From contig JABFSB010000470.1 in assembly GCA_013140875.1 (NCBI GenBank), positions 1 to 6,928 on the forward strand: a stretch of DNA of 6,928 nucleotides. Reading direction: 5' to 3'. Below are positions 6,093-6,928 of the stretch, one piece after another (positions within the stretch are counted from its first letter, which is position 1; every line of letters starts with the position of its first letter). The DNA is from Acidobacteriota bacterium (GTDB taxonomy: Bacteria; Acidobacteriota; Blastocatellia; Pyrinomonadales; Pyrinomonadaceae). The translations under genes were made by a program, and so were the position numbers. The notes beneath the pieces are model-generated. The model saw only the letters and a list, made by a program, of their open reading frames with translations. It made no database searches and was not told where the DNA came from.

Positions 6093-6148
6093 CTTATTCC
6101 TCCCATTCTGTGGTTCAGATGTTTTAACCACGGAATAAGAGGAATAAG
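6093..6148. repeat. intergenic palindromic repeat, 23-base arms
   Basis: Arms 6093-6115 and 6126-6148 are reverse complements at 20 of 23 positions, around a 10-base loop (6116-6125). One of the three mismatches could pair as G-U if the minus strand is transcribed, or be exchanged on the other strand. The right arm contains a tandem of GGAATAAGA and GGAATAAGG (6132-6149) next to AACCAC, the left arm its complement ending GTGGTT. The hairpin begins 20 bases after the stop of the HEAT gene, so it may shape the 3' end of that transcript. No U-run follows on either strand, so it is not a standard terminator. Short tandem units abutting GTGGTT resemble dispersed intergenic repeats I recall from many environmental bacteria. 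Confidence 0.7.
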
Positions 6149-6167
6149 GAAAGAAAATGACGATAGG

Positions 6168-6928
6168 CTATTTCTGTTTTTCGATCTTTAAGAGAGCTTC
6201 TTTGCTAATCTCGGCGAGGTATGGATCGGGGCTATTCAGATGGGAGCGCAAAATTGCGGCGGAATCGGGACGGCGGATGGCGCCGAGCGCGAAGGCGGCT
6301 TCGCGCCGGGTGTCGCCGGCTTCTTTTGGGTTTTGGAGGACTTGCGACAGCGATCTGATAACGGAATCGATGTTTACCGAATTCCGAAGCTGAGCGAGGT
6401 CTTTCCCCGAGCCGATGTCCTTGAACTTCGGCGGAAGAAAATTCTGGGGCGTTACGGTGTCGGTGTTGCCGCCGGCGTAAAGATCGAAAACCTGACCGAT
6501 CGCTCGTGCGCAAGACCGGCGAAGGAATTCATCGTTTTCGGAGGGTTTTTTGTTCAGAATACGGACGAGGCTTTCGATTGCCGAGTAGTCGCCAATAATG
6601 CCTAATGCAACGGCGGCGGCGGAACGCACTTCGGCATCGCGATCCTTGTCAAGCAGTCCGATCAGCTTCCGCGTTGCGGACCAGTTTCCGACCTGGCCGA
6701 GTGCAAAGGCAGCTTCGCGGCGGACAAATGGCTTTTTGTCGTCAAGCAACGGCAGCAGAACTTTGGCGGCTTCCGATTCGGGAAGGAACACAACCGACGA
6801 CGCGGCGGTTGCCCGGACCATTTCGTCGTTATCGGACAAAGCAGAAACGGCGATCCGTGATGCGTCTTCCGAACGAATATTTCTTATCTCGGCGAGCGCG
6901 GTGCGTTTTTGTTCGGAGTCGCCGGAGA
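6168..6928 (-). CDS. HEAT-repeat protein (N-terminus beyond the window)
   Basis: The reading frame stays open from the TAG at 6170-6168 to the right edge, so 252 residues of a longer protein are seen. A TTG at 6839-6837 could be mistaken for the start, but the 29 codons before it continue the same repeat pattern (for example SEQKRTALAEIRNI), so it is internal. Successive helical-pair units of about 31 residues are visible: DNDEMVRATAASSVVFLPESEAAKVLLPLL-like, then units centred on FVRREAAFALGQVG, EVRSAAAVALGIIG, LRRSCARAIGQVF and TRREAAFALGAI, ending in LAEISKEALLKIEKQK. An interruption of about 30 residues rich in Gly, Asn and Thr (LYAGGNTDTVTPQ onward) separates the fourth-fifth unit from the last ones. 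These are HEAT/PBS-lyase-like repeats, a protein-binding scaffold that gives no specific function. It probably lies outside the egtB operon, given the 195-base gap with the palindromic repeat and promoter. Confidence 0.88.
   Translation of the reverse strand, partial: SGDSEQKRTALAEIRNIRSEDASRIAVSALSDNDEMVRATAASSVVFLPESEAAKVLLPLLDDKKPFVRREAAFALGQVGNWSATRKLIGLLDKDRDAEVRSAAAVALGIIGDYSAIESLVRILNKKPSENDEFLRRSCARAIGQVFDLYAGGNTDTVTPQNFLPPKFKDIGSGKDLAQLRNSVNIDSVIRSLSQVLQNPKEAGDTRREAAFALGAIRRPDSAAILRSHLNSPDPYLAEISKEALLKIEKQK

Noticed and set aside
6093..6148. Rho-independent terminator for the HEAT gene
   Set aside because: The hairpin is strong enough, but neither strand has a U-run after it. It is better described as a palindromic repeat.
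6837..6839. TTG as start codon of the HEAT-repeat gene
   Set aside because: The frame stays open to the right edge and the residues before TTG continue the helical repeat, so the gene is simply cut by the window.

Overview
The window is a dense stretch of bacterial chromosome with no gap over 300 bases lacking a gene. The largest is the 195-base interval 5973-6167. I infer a Blastocatellia-like member of the Acidobacteriota (Pyrinomonadaceae relatives). This rests on the style of the proteins, the moderate GC content, the PPAxAGG-coding palindromic repeat and the company of the genes. It is recollection of similar genomes, not a database result.

Layout. A plus-strand gene (49-975) encodes a class IV (HDAC11-like) deacetylase. 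It may overlap the tail of a gene entering from the left edge. Its stop codon interlocks with that of a long minus-strand run, and the two converge with a 4-base overlap. Read in its own direction from 5972 to 972, the run is egtB, egtD, birA (biotin-protein ligase without the DNA-binding domain), a vanW-like gene, a small gene with an extremely acidic N-terminus, and coaX (type III pantothenate kinase). Gaps are 66, 40, 0, 14 and 0 bases. The two zero gaps are both TAA followed directly by ATG, so this looks like one operon with translational coupling in its second half. Upstream, still on the minus strand, is a HEAT-repeat protein whose N-terminus lies beyond the right edge.

How the genes work together. 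EgtD trimethylates histidine to hercynine, and EgtB joins hercynine oxidatively to a cysteine-type thiol. They are the first two committed steps of ergothioneine synthesis. BirA and CoaX are cofactor genes (biotin attachment and the first step of CoA synthesis) that often sit near each other in bacteria. The VanW-like protein and the acidic protein lie between them and have no assigned biochemical role.

Most unusual features. (1) A nearly perfect 27-base inverted repeat, each arm itself a REP-like hairpin, lies in frame inside egtB. It adds about 30 residues between the first and second predicted iron-binding histidines. (2) A second, unrelated palindromic repeat of 23-base arms lies between egtB and the HEAT gene. 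(3) A promoter-like sequence ahead of egtB sits so close to the ATG that the transcript would be leaderless. (4) The small protein before coaX has 16 acidic residues in its first 33 and no basic residue before position 37. No RNA genes, CRISPR arrays, transposase genes or clear intrinsic terminators were seen.
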